From Pseudomonadota bacterium (lineage in GTDB: Bacteria; Pseudomonadota; Gammaproteobacteria; Acidiferrobacterales; UBA6901): DNA of 15,583 nucleotides. The stretch covers positions 1 through 15,583 of the forward strand of contig JAJXUF010000074.1 in the NCBI GenBank assembly GCA_021783175.1, given 5' to 3'. The position numbers and the translations under genes are program-made. Under the pieces are notes generated by a model. That model was not told the origin of the DNA. It was given only the letters and a program-made list of their open reading frames with translations, and ran no database searches. Below, in pieces: positions 1 through 8,781 of this stretch (positions are counted from its first letter, which is position 1; every line of letters begins with the position of its first letter).

Positions 1-2
1 TT

Positions 3-125
3 GAGGAACTGCGAGCGCTTCCACCAGAAGAGGCTATGCGTAGGGTTGGCGGCACTGTTCTCGCATTGCTTGATCTCAGCAGCAAGGTCAAACTGGGTAT
101 AACCAGTCAAGGGGGTAAATCATGA
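3..125 (+). CDS. C-terminal end of an unidentified protein (truncated by window edge)
   Basis: An open frame runs from the window edge to a TGA at 123-125 and gives about 40 residues, beginning EELRALPPEEAMRRVGG and ending in GITSQGGKS. The composition is coding-like: charged, with alternating hydrophobic residues suggesting a helix. The stop overlaps the ATG of the next ORF in an ATGA arrangement, which is typical of co-translated genes. I do not recognise the family, and no function can be given from a C-terminal fragment. It is probably the end of a larger gene upstream and in the same operon as the next two ORFs. The other two frames in this stretch look less protein-like. Confidence 0.5.
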   Translation, partial: EELRALPPEEAMRRVGGTVLALLDLSSKVKLGITSQGGKS

Positions 126-196
126 AAACGTTTAGAAAGTCCGCTTCGCCGTACGTTTACACGCCCCTGAACCAGCACGTGGACGCCTTTGCGTGA
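122..196 (+). CDS. Possible 24-aa peptide ORF, translationally coupled
   Basis: The 24-codon ORF MKTFRKSASPYVYTPLNQHV... starts in an ATGA overlap with the upstream stop. It has a strong ribosome binding site, AAGGGGG, with its last G six bases before the ATG at 122. It ends at 194-196, one base before the ATG of the membrane protein at 198. The product is small, basic at the N-terminus and not hydrophobic. It may be a real micro-protein or a leader whose translation opens the start of the next gene, which has no ribosome binding site of its own. I know of no homologue. Confidence 0.35.
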   Translation: MKTFRKSASPYVYTPLNQHVDAFA

Positions 197-197
197 C

Positions 198-407
198 ATG
201 AAAAGGCATATCCTCTTCGCAGTTCTCGTTCTTGTCATACTAATTATTTCATCCGCAATCTTTTACCTATACATCTACCCAGAAGTTTCTGCACCCACCG
301 CCGACTGCGTCTCAAGAGGGTGTGATTCAGACTTGGGAAACGCGCTGATGGGCACAGGTATAGTGGTGGCAATTATTATTGCTTTGCTATGGGCAAAACT
401 ACGGTAG
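198..407 (+). CDS. Small inner-membrane protein with two predicted helices
   Basis: The 69-residue product has two hydrophobic segments, at about residues 5-27 and 51-66. They are joined by a loop holding Cys37 and Cys42. The N-terminus (MKRH) and C-terminus (AKLR) are both positively charged. The positive-inside rule therefore predicts both ends in the cytoplasm and the Cys-bearing loop in the periplasm, where a disulfide could form. ATG 198 is preferred over an in-frame TTG at 189 because it follows the stop of the previous ORF by one base, which fits coupling. Size and topology resemble small holin-like or accessory membrane proteins, but no specific family is recognisable. Confidence 0.55.
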   Translation: MKRHILFAVLVLVILIISSAIFYLYIYPEVSAPTADCVSRGCDSDLGNALMGTGIVVAIIIALLWAKLR

Positions 408-555
408 AGGTTTTGCATTCCATGTGAAACTTTGTCATCGATGCGTGTATCAGTGTAGGTGCTATGACGCCAGCTAACCCGACCTGAAAGAAATCTCAGA
501 TCCTGATCAAGGAAGGTCAGACTGGCCCAAAAGCATTGATTGAAGGTGTTACGAG

Positions 556-888
556 ATGCTTGAAATCAATTATTCCGACAAGAATTTTACTGAAGCCGCA
601 ATGGCGGCAGCAGATCGGAGAGAGTCCTTCTATGTGAATGTTGAGGGAAAACCAGTCAAGAGAATTTATCGCGCGGCTCGTCTGTATAACGACTTCTATG
701 AGCAATATGTGGTGAAGCGTAGGCCAAAAGAATTGGTTGTACTTGGACGATTTATTTTCCACGTATTTTTTGCAGTGAATTTTTGGTCTGTATGTCTTTA
801 TAGGCAAAGTGGTAGAGACAGGGCTGATTTCCAATTAATAGATGGTACCCATTTGCGAATATTTTTTGACTTTTTGGAAAAAATGTAG
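556..888 (+). CDS. Hypothetical protein, 110 aa, AT-rich orphan
   Basis: The frame starts at ATG 556, with a GAAGG ribosome binding site nine bases upstream and an in-frame stop at 541-543, so the start is well bounded. The product begins MLEINYSDKNFTEAAMAAAD and is rich in aromatic residues. It has an amphipathic, charged N-terminal half and one hydrophobic stretch near residues 65-82 (VVLGRFIFHVFFAVNFW), which may be a membrane segment or a buried core strand. Base composition is clearly AT-richer than the large genes to the right, which suggests a different origin. The size and position after other small orphan genes would fit an immunity-type protein, but nothing in the sequence proves this. 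I recognise no family. Confidence 0.45.
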   Translation: MLEINYSDKNFTEAAMAAADRRESFYVNVEGKPVKRIYRAARLYNDFYEQYVVKRRPKELVVLGRFIFHVFFAVNFWSVCLYRQSGRDRADFQLIDGTHLRIFFDFLEKM

Positions 889-1369
889 CTCATCGAACGT
901 TGCGACCGACAGCTGCGTCGAAATAAACGGCGAAAAAATTGGTTCACCAGTTGTTTGGCCTGTTACCTTCGACGTAAGGGGCGGGTCATGGTCCCCTAGC
1001 GGCCTCTAGGGCTAACCTGCGCAGACGACAGCATTAGGTTCGATGCTGGAGTTCATTACCAATGCCGGTAAGCTACCGGTCCCTGAAACTGCCGCATGCC
1101 CAATGCCTGCTTTTGGAATCATCCGATTTTGGCAAGTCGGAACCTTTTGCGGACCCTGGCCTCTAGCATGCTACTCCGGCGGTCGACTAACTGCTGCCCG
1201 TGTCGTTTCTGCCAACAGACCATTCGAGAAGCTGCTTCCAATCGATAACCCGCCATATCGTGCCGCACATGTAAACAGTCGGCGCGCAGTGACACTAAGC
1301 GACTGGCCACGGGATGGTTACTGTATCAGTGGTAGCTTTGTGGAAACAATCCAACAATGTTCATCCTGA
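889..1369. other. Intergenic stretch without a convincing gene
   Basis: This stretch separates the small + strand genes from pbpC, which converges from the right. Frames open for 60-108 codons exist on both strands, but none has a ribosome binding site or a protein-like composition. A short perfect inverted repeat, CCCTAG (994-999) and CTAGGG (1006-1011) around a six-base spacer, could form a small hairpin but has no T-run. No clear terminator for pbpC is seen. Confidence 0.5.
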
Positions 1370-3352
1370 TCAAAATTGCCCCGCGGGGTACGCGGCAAGA
1401 ACGTGTAGCATTTCCATGATCGAACGTCCATCAGCATCAATAACTCGAAGGTGATAGAACCCGGGGCCAGAGGGGGTAAACTGGGTACTACGCAGTGCCT
1501 TAATACTAGGCAGAGGGACACCATCCATAAGAAAAGTCAGGGGACGCACACCGCCTGTCACGCGGATAGTGATTGGTCCGAGCGCTCCGAGAGCAGCACC
1601 CGGTGGCGGATACGCGATCGCGAGCGGTGCATGCACAGGGGCTTCCGTGAGATTGAGCGGTGAGGGCGGAGGCGTGGACACTCGTGGGTCAATCTTCAAA
1701 AGGCCGAATACCTGCGCGAGTATAGGCACTGCACGATCGATGGCCGCCGCCCCTGGCAGTGCGCCGCCGTCCGGCCGCCCTACCCAGACGATGACGACAT
1801 GGCGTTGGTCGAATCCGATCGCCCAGTCGTCGCGGTTTCCGGAACTCGTGCCCGTCTTCCAGGCAATTCCGGTGGCTGTGTCGCCAGGGAGCGGGCGGGT
1901 GAGAATGTCGGCGATCTCACGGACGATTGAAGGGCTCAGGAACGGAACAGACGGGTGACGCCTGCCCGCAGTCCAATGTAGGTGCTCAACCTGGCCGTCG
2001 GTGGCGAGTGCAGCATACAGGGCCGCGAGGTTCTGCATGTTGATGCCCGCTCCGCCCAGAACAAGCGGCAGGCTCGGCGCAGCTCCTTCCGGCAGAGCAA
2101 GCGGGATACCTGCGGCGGCGAGCTGCGCCGCGAATCGGGCCGGACCGTAACGGGCCATCAAGGACACGGCGGGAAGATTGAGCGAGCGCCGCAGTGCCGT
2201 CGCTGCAGTCACCGTGCCCATGAACTGGTGCGTAAAATCGTCAGGTCCATAATCAGAGAAATCCTCTGGTAAATCCTGCACCCTGCTGTCGGGTCCGGCA
2301 AGTCCGTCAGCGAAGGCTAGGCCATAAAGAAACGGTTTGAGTGCCGAGCCGGGCGAGCGGATAGCTGTTGAGAGGTCGACGAAGCCATCGCGTGATGGGT
2401 CTGCAAAATCACCCAAATATGCGGCGCGGACGGCGCGGGTCCGGGCATCCACAATCATGATGGCAAGCGACTCCGCACTGGGCATCGACACGAGAGCGCT
2501 GCGCGCAAGACCGGAAAGGGCGTCGTTCAGGGCCGGGTCAAGCGTCGTTCGGGTGCCGGAAGCCAGATGTATGGTCTTCTGGGGAGATTGCTGGGGTAGA
2601 ACATGCCAGTGGCGAGGAATGGGCGCCTTCTCGGCACGCCCTGCCTGACGGGCGGAAATCACACCCTCCTTGGCTGATTCGCTCAGTATGCGGTTGCGCG
2701 CGAGCATTGCGGCATGCGGGTGGCGATCGGGGCGCAGGGCCTCGGGGCGTCGACATAACGCAACCAGCAAGGCAGCCTGAGCTGGTGTCAGGCTTCGCGG
2801 GGACTTGCCGAACCAGATTCGGGAGGCCGCCTCGACACCTACAATGTTGCCGCCGAAAGGGGCGAGAGAGAGCCACATACCGAGAACGTGGCGTTTCGAG
2901 TAGCGTACATTCAGCCAGAGTGCCTCCACCGCCTCGCGCATCTTGACCGGCAGGGTGCGTGGCGCGGGGTGTAACAGGCGGGCCACCTGCATGGTGAGCG
3001 TCGAGGCACCGGAAACGACGTGTCTCCTGACGATGAGTTGGCCTGCGGCACGCAGAATCGCCAAGGGATCAACCCCGGGATCGTGCCAGAAGCTGCGATT
3101 CTCAATCGCGACCAGCATCTGAATCATAAGCGGATCGACTTGCGCCTCACTTGTCGTGAATTTCCACTCTCCGCGCGCATCCGGGTAATAGGCGATCGGA
3201 GTCCCATCCCTCCCTTCAATGATCCGGCCCCACATGGCGGAAGGCGTGGTGTAGGACGGCATCGGATAGGCGGTGCCTGGGACGAACGCCGTGCCAGCAA
3301 TCGCCAGCGTCACGCTGGCTGCGAGGGTCTTAAGGCGCAGCAGCCGAGGCAT
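1370..3352 (-). CDS. pbpC: Penicillin-binding protein 1C (glycosyltransferase plus transpeptidase)
   Basis: This is a class A PBP of the PBP1C type, anchored in the inner membrane and acting on lipid II in the periplasm. The 660-aa product has an N-terminal hydrophobic signal-anchor at about residues 7-28. The GT51 glycosyltransferase domain follows at about 60-235, with catalytic Glu84 in AIENRSFWH, the PBP1C-typical GASTLTMQVARLL (115-127), and a probable second acidic residue at Glu140. The transpeptidase domain has SALK with Ser336 and Lys339, the SLN triad at 390-392 and KTGT at 499-502. A C-terminal domain of about 95 residues (565-660) matches the position of the BiPBP_C domain. All catalytic motifs are present, so both activities are plausible. 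It is shorter than E. coli PBP1C (about 770 aa). The start overlaps the end of the macroglobulin gene by 23 bases and has no good ribosome binding site, which implies translational coupling. Confidence 0.95.
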   Translation of the reverse strand: MPRLLRLKTLAASVTLAIAGTAFVPGTAYPMPSYTTPSAMWGRIIEGRDGTPIAYYPDARGEWKFTTSEAQVDPLMIQMLVAIENRSFWHDPGVDPLAILRAAGQLIVRRHVVSGASTLTMQVARLLHPAPRTLPVKMREAVEALWLNVRYSKRHVLGMWLSLAPFGGNIVGVEAASRIWFGKSPRSLTPAQAALLVALCRRPEALRPDRHPHAAMLARNRILSESAKEGVISARQAGRAEKAPIPRHWHVLPQQSPQKTIHLASGTRTTLDPALNDALSGLARSALVSMPSAESLAIMIVDARTRAVRAAYLGDFADPSRDGFVDLSTAIRSPGSALKPFLYGLAFADGLAGPDSRVQDLPEDFSDYGPDDFTHQFMGTVTAATALRRSLNLPAVSLMARYGPARFAAQLAAAGIPLALPEGAAPSLPLVLGGAGINMQNLAALYAALATDGQVEHLHWTAGRRHPSVPFLSPSIVREIADILTRPLPGDTATGIAWKTGTSSGNRDDWAIGFDQRHVVIVWVGRPDGGALPGAAAIDRAVPILAQVFGLLKIDPRVSTPPPSPLNLTEAPVHAPLAIAYPPPGAALGALGPITIRVTGGVRPLTFLMDGVPLPSIKALRSTQFTPSGPGFYHLRVIDADGRSIMEMLHVLAAYPAGQF

Positions 3353-6300
3353 GATCGTTAGGAGTGTCGACTGGCTTTGGTGTTGGCGCTATCGGTGTGC
3401 CCGGTGGCAGGACCACGACTTGCCGGTCGGCCGTCGTGCCGCGCAGATCTGGATGGTAGAGATCGACGAGGCTTGCTCCTGGAAGCACGAAGTGGCCTTG
3501 CGTCACGGCGCGAACCTCAACAGCTGTACGAAATTCCTGGTCATAGCCATTGTCGGAGCAGGTGACCATATTTGAACAGGGTGGGTACAGCGTGAATGCC
3601 GCCATGTAGCGGTCATCAGCCGCAGCACGTATGTCTGGCGCAGTGAGATTATTAAGCCATGGCATGCTGCTGGATACCGCACCATTCGAAATGTTACCGG
3701 CCAATTCCCAGCCTGCAGGCAGGCCCGCAGTCAGGATCGCATGATGCGGAGCAGAATCGGTCGCCCGACCGCTTATCACCATGACGAACACAGTATTTTG
3801 GTCAAGCTGTGATATGTCTAGCGGCTCGCCGTTCTTCGTGTAGAACGAGACGTGCAGGCTCATACCGTGGGACGAGGCGACCATAGGTGCGGATGGGATG
3901 CCGCTCGTCACAACAGTCGCAGGCACCGGCTTTACACCACGGTTGGTCACGCTGATGTTCTGGTAGAGTGGCCGAGTCACAGCGTGATCAGAAGTCAAAG
4001 CCGAGCCATCGAGGATGAGTGAAAGCGTCGTCGGTTTGCCACCGAAATCCGCGGCGGCGAGGCCAGCGGATGCCAACTCCTGCGCGTCGAGGTCGTCAGG
4101 TGAAATGCCGGGGCCAGGGAGATCTGCTGCAAGCTTCGCCCATTGGCTCCGCAGCAAGCCGGTTTCGCGGATGATCGCAGGAACAGCCCAGGCGTCACGT
4201 AGCGGCGTGCCGTAGCCATCATTCCAGTCCAAGCCCATCCACCAGAAGAATCCCCCGCGATTGTGGAGCTTGAGGGCAGATTCAAATGCATCCCGTGCCT
4301 GGCCTGGCTCGCCAATCATTGCGAGCGCCGCGCCAAGCTGGGCTCGCGCCAGCGGATGGGCGACTTGGCCGAGGCTATTGCCCATCACCCGGATGGCGCC
4401 GGCCGGAGCCTGTCCATCCAGTGCCAGCACATAAGCAGCATAGATTTGCGCCTGGTGGGCCGATGGATCGTTGTAGACTTCGTTCCGTAGCCACGCCAGC
4501 GCACTATCGAGCGGTGGCGCGGGGACCTCAGCGCCGGCTTTCCGGGCACGCAGCAGGAAATCTGTCGCGTAAGCGGTAAGCCAAGGCTGGGCATCCTCTT
4601 GTGAGGACCAGAGACCGAACGCACCGTCATAGCGCTGATCGTCGAGCACATCCTCCACGGCTTGGGCAAGACGCCCGCGCCGGTCTGGACCCGCTGCCGG
4701 CCCGGTCAACGCGGTCAGCGGCATACCGCGGCTCACACTTTCATCCACGAAACGGTATCCGATGCCGTGCAGCGCCTGCATGAAGCCAGCAGGATCGAAA
4801 GGGAGGTGGTTACCGAGAGTCATCGTGGCTTTTGTTGAACCAGGTACGAAGGGCTTGAGGTCCGGCGCGAGTGTCGCAGTGCCACCCGGTGGGATCTCGG
4901 TAGAGACCAGCCTTGTCTCAGGGGCACGAACCAAATGGACCGAAATCTTCCGGAGGCGATGCTGGACGTAGCCATGATTTCCGGTGACGTCGAGAACGAC
5001 GCTCCCGGTGCCGAGTGCCGTTGCCGTAAGATTGGTGTGCAGGGTGATGCGCGCATCCTTCGTCAGATCGAGGGAGGTGGTATTGCTGCCACGAACGGCG
5101 CCGCTGCCTGTGAGATGGACCGTGAAGTGGCCCGAGGGTAAATCTAGATCCTGTAGCATGATGCCGATCCGGGCACGGTCATCTGGCGACAGAAAGCGCG
5201 GCAGAAGCAAGTCGGCAATCAACTTGTGGCGCAAAATAACGTCGGCTGATGCGGATCCAACTGCACGACCTTGCCAAGCTACAGCCATCAGCCGAATCTG
5301 GCCGTTGAAATCGGGGAGGTGCAGGGTGATGCGGGCGATACCATCCGGACCAGCCTCCACAGGGCCTGCAAAAAGCGAGACGATCTTCTGAGGGATCGGC
5401 GGTTGTGCTGGACCAAAATTTCCACCGCCGCCGACATGCAGCGAGGTAGCCGCCCCGGTGGCCGGGCGCAGCAATGCGTTATAGTCATCTGCGATGTCAA
5501 CGCCCAGGCTCCGCTTGCCGAAGAAATGAGCAGTCGGGTTAGGCGCAGCGAAATCGGTCAGCATTAGAATGCCCTCGTCCACGGCATCGAGCGTGACAAA
5601 GGCCCCCGGCGCAGTCTTGACTGTAAAGACGACATTGCGGCCTGGCCGGTAGAGCTTTTGGATGTCGAAGCTCACTGGCAGCTTTCGGTTTCCTGGACGA
5701 AGGCCGAGCCAGGTCAGACCGATTGCTCGGTCCGGCGGATTGCTCGCTTGTGCCGAGCGATATACATGCACGATCGCATAGGCACCGGCACCCCAATCGG
5801 CCGAGACCGGCACGTTGAGATCGACGCCGCCCGCTGCCAGAACGAAATTGCGTGTGCTGATTACCTTGTTGTTGGCGATTACGAGGGTCGCTTGGCCGGC
5901 AAACGGCGCGCTGATGTGCAGATGGGCGACATCGCCTGCTACATAACGCTTCCTGTCACGGGCCACGGTAAGTCGTGTCGGGACGCCTGGTGAGCTCGAT
6001 GTGATCCAGCCTGAGTAGAAAATCGTCGAAGTGGCGGCCATTCCGCCGTTGTGTTCGAGAAGGCGTAGTCGGTACCGTCCATACGGTAGGGGCGGCAGTT
6101 CAAGGTGATAGGGTTTATCAGCGGTGAGCGTAATTGTTCGGTTGAGTACTTTACGATTGATATATGTGTAGCGCCAGCGCGCGATGGAGGCATCCCAGAG
6201 TACTTCCCACTCGTAATCCTGCCGGACAAGGGAAAGGTCGACCGTCATGGTGGTTGCCTTACCCCTAGGATCAACCGCGACAAGATCGAAAGATGGCTTG

Positions 6301-8657
6301 GCGCCATGGTCAACCGCGCCATTCTTGAAATCCGGCTTAATGCCAAGCAATGGCCCCGCAGGCGTGATTTTCAGCGTCTCACTACGAGTCACCGCACGGC
6401 CCGAGGGATCGTTGATCGTCACGTTAACCTTAGCCTGTAATGCATGGGTCGCATCGGGCAGCTGGGTCAGATCAATGGGGACCGACGTTGCACCCGTTGC
6501 GTCGGTTTCTGCCAGATCGGGTTTCAGCATCGGTGTGTTGAAAATCTCGCTGTGCAGGCCGAATTGATACTCTTTGAACGCGGAGAATGGCGCCGGATCC
6601 TTCTCGATTGATACCGCAGCCACGCCCGTGAGGTCGGCGCCTGGCGCGCCATAGAGAAATCTAACCTTGAGGGGCAGCTGATTGATTTTGCCAGGGGTCA
6701 GCGCGCCACGGGGCAAAAAATCAAGCGCGAGCCGTGCCGGCACAAAGGCAGCCACCGTGAAAGTGCGTTTCGCAAGGGCGTGTGCCTTGTCAGAAACTGC
6801 AAGTGCAACGCTCCATGCGCCGGCCTGTGCACCTGGCGAGAGGCGAATAGGTTCGACGAGTGAAGAATCCTCCCTCCACTGCACGACCTGATCGGAAAAT
6901 ACTTGGCCACCGGGACGTCGGACAATCAAATGCAAAGGAACGTCGAGCGGCTTGCCGTTCGGACTGCGTAGCAGGGCACCGACATGCACAGTCTCACCAG
7001 GACGGTAGATGCCGCGGTCTAGCCAGAGATAGGGGTCGATTGGGCGTGGTTCGGGCCGTCCAGATACGCCACGATCAGTTAGGTCAAATGGCGCAGCATT
7101 GAGGTCTACCAGGGTGAAATCTCCATTCCTGGCGGTGATGTGCAGCGCCGCCGGCACCTGCCCCCCCGGACCGGCAAGCAGTGGTGCCGCGAAATGGACG
7201 ATGCCGTTTGAATTGGTCGTTGCGGTCGCAAGCACGGCATTATCGGCCGCGATGAGCGCAACACTCGCAGAATAAACGGGTTGCCCATCGGTGAAATGGC
7301 GCAGTTGGACGGTCAATCCATCCGTGCCGCGCCAAGTGGTCGGTGCGATATTTGTGCGCAGAACGAGCTGCACCAAATTGAGGCCACCGTCGGAGTTCGG
7401 CGTTCCGTCATCCGGGGCAAGCGAGACCGCATAAAGCCCAGGCTTCGTCATGACGCTGGCTAGCGGCAAGACGGTGTGCATAAGTTTGTTGTGCGCAAAG
7501 CTGGGAACCGCCGCAGAGCCGGTAAAGACGATAGGCGCCGTGTTGCCGTTCAGTATGTTATTCCACGCGTTCGGATTAAGCAGTGGATGATTCGTGAGGA
7601 AGCCGAGCAGACTGCGCTCGGCAACACGGGAGATCTTTACCTTCACCTTGGAAATATTGACGCTGCTAAATCCGATCGAGGGTGGGCTGCTCGCCGGAAT
7701 AATGTAATGTGTCGGATCGGCGATCAGTGTTGGCGTCCGGTTTGTTAGACTAATTCGTACGTTACTCGCCTTCTGGAGTTTCGTGCCCGCAACACCGGGC
7801 AATCCGGGATGCAGGGTAACGGTCGTCGTCTTCCCTGGCGGCAAGCCGGCCAGGCATAGCCGGCCATTGTCTTCGGTGATGGCGAGATTCTGGATCGCAG
7901 GCGTGGTAGTAACGTAGTCGCCAGGGTGCAACAGACCGCGCGGGAGCCCGACGGTGAAACTGATGCAGGCCCGCGCGGGGAAAGATTGCGGTTGCGTATC
8001 GACTTTGCGGACCTTGAACCCACCTTCGACTTGGCTCGCAAGCATTGCCCGGGAAGCATGGTCATTAGGATAGGTAGAGACGATCATGCTGAGCAGACGG
8101 ATTTCTGCTGCTCGGTCACCTAGACGATCGAGTGCCTCGCGCATGAGGGAAAGGGCGTGATAAGCCGAAGTCGGCTCATCCGATGCATTCGCGCGGTATG
8201 TGAAGCCGATATAGGCTGCCTCCAGGGCCTCTTGTGCCGAATCGGTGCCGCTATTCAGGTCAGCTTGCGCGAGGGCAAGCCAAGGAGCCGGGATAGTGGC
8301 TCGGCCAAGCTCGATCCGATTTTCGGCCGCTGTCTTTATGGAGGGCCAGTCCTTCGCTGTCAACGCTGCCTGTACTGCGGTGTCAGCCGCCGCGCGTTTA
8401 GCCTGAGTAGACGCGAATAGGGCCCCACGTACTCTGGTCAGACTGAAACGAAGGTTGAGTGCGTCAGCCTGCAGACCTGGGAGTATTTCGTTGATAAAAA
8501 TCTGAGCGCGTTGCCCTGGCGTTTTTTGAAATGGGGCATCACTTGCTTGGCCAGCAAGCGAAACTGTCTGGTTTTTCGCGGACAGCGCGATATCGGAATG
8601 AAAGAACGCAAAACAAGCGGCCAAATAAAACAAAGCGTGACCGAATTGTGGGCGCAT
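3330..8657 (-). CDS. Alpha-2-macroglobulin family protein lacking the thioester motif
   Basis: A 1775-aa exported bacterial alpha-2-macroglobulin, a family thought to trap proteases that reach the periplasm. ATG 8657 is chosen over an in-frame start at 8699 because GGGAG lies eight bases before it and a signal peptide follows directly, with a likely cut after ALSA27. Landmarks: an N-terminal domain with CLAGLPPG near 266; an MG2-type strand with DRGIYRPGETVHV near 545; the A2M domain with DGIARITLHLPDFNGQIRLMAVAW near 1100-1130; a thioester-domain fold with YDGAFGLWSS and PWLTAYATDFLL at about 1300-1500; and a C-terminal receptor-like domain with FVLPGASLVDLYHPDLRG. Where thioester members have GCxEQ, this protein reads YRFVDESVSRGMP: Phe1303 replaces Cys and Glu1306 replaces Gln. 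It therefore cannot form the thioester and may act only by conformational trapping, as proposed for YfaS-type members. Overlap with pbpC marks it as the PBP1C-linked type. Confidence 0.93.
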   Translation of the reverse strand: MRPQFGHALFYLAACFAFFHSDIALSAKNQTVSLAGQASDAPFQKTPGQRAQIFINEILPGLQADALNLRFSLTRVRGALFASTQAKRAAADTAVQAALTAKDWPSIKTAAENRIELGRATIPAPWLALAQADLNSGTDSAQEALEAAYIGFTYRANASDEPTSAYHALSLMREALDRLGDRAAEIRLLSMIVSTYPNDHASRAMLASQVEGGFKVRKVDTQPQSFPARACISFTVGLPRGLLHPGDYVTTTPAIQNLAITEDNGRLCLAGLPPGKTTTVTLHPGLPGVAGTKLQKASNVRISLTNRTPTLIADPTHYIIPASSPPSIGFSSVNISKVKVKISRVAERSLLGFLTNHPLLNPNAWNNILNGNTAPIVFTGSAAVPSFAHNKLMHTVLPLASVMTKPGLYAVSLAPDDGTPNSDGGLNLVQLVLRTNIAPTTWRGTDGLTVQLRHFTDGQPVYSASVALIAADNAVLATATTNSNGIVHFAAPLLAGPGGQVPAALHITARNGDFTLVDLNAAPFDLTDRGVSGRPEPRPIDPYLWLDRGIYRPGETVHVGALLRSPNGKPLDVPLHLIVRRPGGQVFSDQVVQWREDSSLVEPIRLSPGAQAGAWSVALAVSDKAHALAKRTFTVAAFVPARLALDFLPRGALTPGKINQLPLKVRFLYGAPGADLTGVAAVSIEKDPAPFSAFKEYQFGLHSEIFNTPMLKPDLAETDATGATSVPIDLTQLPDATHALQAKVNVTINDPSGRAVTRSETLKITPAGPLLGIKPDFKNGAVDHGAKPSFDLVAVDPRGKATTMTVDLSLVRQDYEWEVLWDASIARWRYTYINRKVLNRTITLTADKPYHLELPPLPYGRYRLRLLEHNGGMAATSTIFYSGWITSSSPGVPTRLTVARDRKRYVAGDVAHLHISAPFAGQATLVIANNKVISTRNFVLAAGGVDLNVPVSADWGAGAYAIVHVYRSAQASNPPDRAIGLTWLGLRPGNRKLPVSFDIQKLYRPGRNVVFTVKTAPGAFVTLDAVDEGILMLTDFAAPNPTAHFFGKRSLGVDIADDYNALLRPATGAATSLHVGGGGNFGPAQPPIPQKIVSLFAGPVEAGPDGIARITLHLPDFNGQIRLMAVAWQGRAVGSASADVILRHKLIADLLLPRFLSPDDRARIGIMLQDLDLPSGHFTVHLTGSGAVRGSNTTSLDLTKDARITLHTNLTATALGTGSVVLDVTGNHGYVQHRLRKISVHLVRAPETRLVSTEIPPGGTATLAPDLKPFVPGSTKATMTLGNHLPFDPAGFMQALHGIGYRFVDESVSRGMPLTALTGPAAGPDRRGRLAQAVEDVLDDQRYDGAFGLWSSQEDAQPWLTAYATDFLLRARKAGAEVPAPPLDSALAWLRNEVYNDPSAHQAQIYAAYVLALDGQAPAGAIRVMGNSLGQVAHPLARAQLGAALAMIGEPGQARDAFESALKLHNRGGFFWWMGLDWNDGYGTPLRDAWAVPAIIRETGLLRSQWAKLAADLPGPGISPDDLDAQELASAGLAAADFGGKPTTLSLILDGSALTSDHAVTRPLYQNISVTNRGVKPVPATVVTSGIPSAPMVASSHGMSLHVSFYTKNGEPLDISQLDQNTVFVMVISGRATDSAPHHAILTAGLPAGWELAGNISNGAVSSSMPWLNNLTAPDIRAAADDRYMAAFTLYPPCSNMVTCSDNGYDQEFRTAVEVRAVTQGHFVLPGASLVDLYHPDLRGTTADRQVVVLPPGTPIAPTPKPVDTPNDHASAAAP

Positions 8658-8660
8658 CAG

Positions 8661-8673
8661 AGTTACTCCCTGT
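8661..8673 (-). promoter_or_regulatory. Ribosome binding site deciding the macroglobulin start
   Basis: On the - strand, GGGAG lies eight bases before the ATG at 8657. No comparable site precedes the longer in-frame start at 8699. The shorter start also places the hydrophobic signal peptide directly at the N-terminus. Confidence 0.6.
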
Positions 8674-8781
8674 ACTAGTGGCGACCTGCGTGCGGCCACC
8701 GAGTTCTGTGTTCGTCCTATGTCCCTGTCTCATGCGGGGACGAAAGCCGCATAAACATATTTGCCATTGAGCGTGTGCGGT

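Noticed and set aside
517..834. A - strand 105-codon frame
   Set aside because: It is antisense to the better supported 556-888 gene, which has a proper start site.
994..1011. Hairpin CCCTAG/CTAGGG as a terminator
   Set aside because: The stem is only six pairs with no T-run on either strand, and it lies about 360 bases from the pbpC stop.
1043..1369. A 108-codon + strand frame before pbpC
   Set aside because: It lacks a ribosome binding site, its composition is not protein-like, and it faces the end of pbpC; probably chance.
3995..8420. Many frames of 60-135 codons overlapping the macroglobulin gene on both strands
   Set aside because: They are expected by-products of a long GC-rich gene; the macroglobulin frame has clear family motifs throughout.
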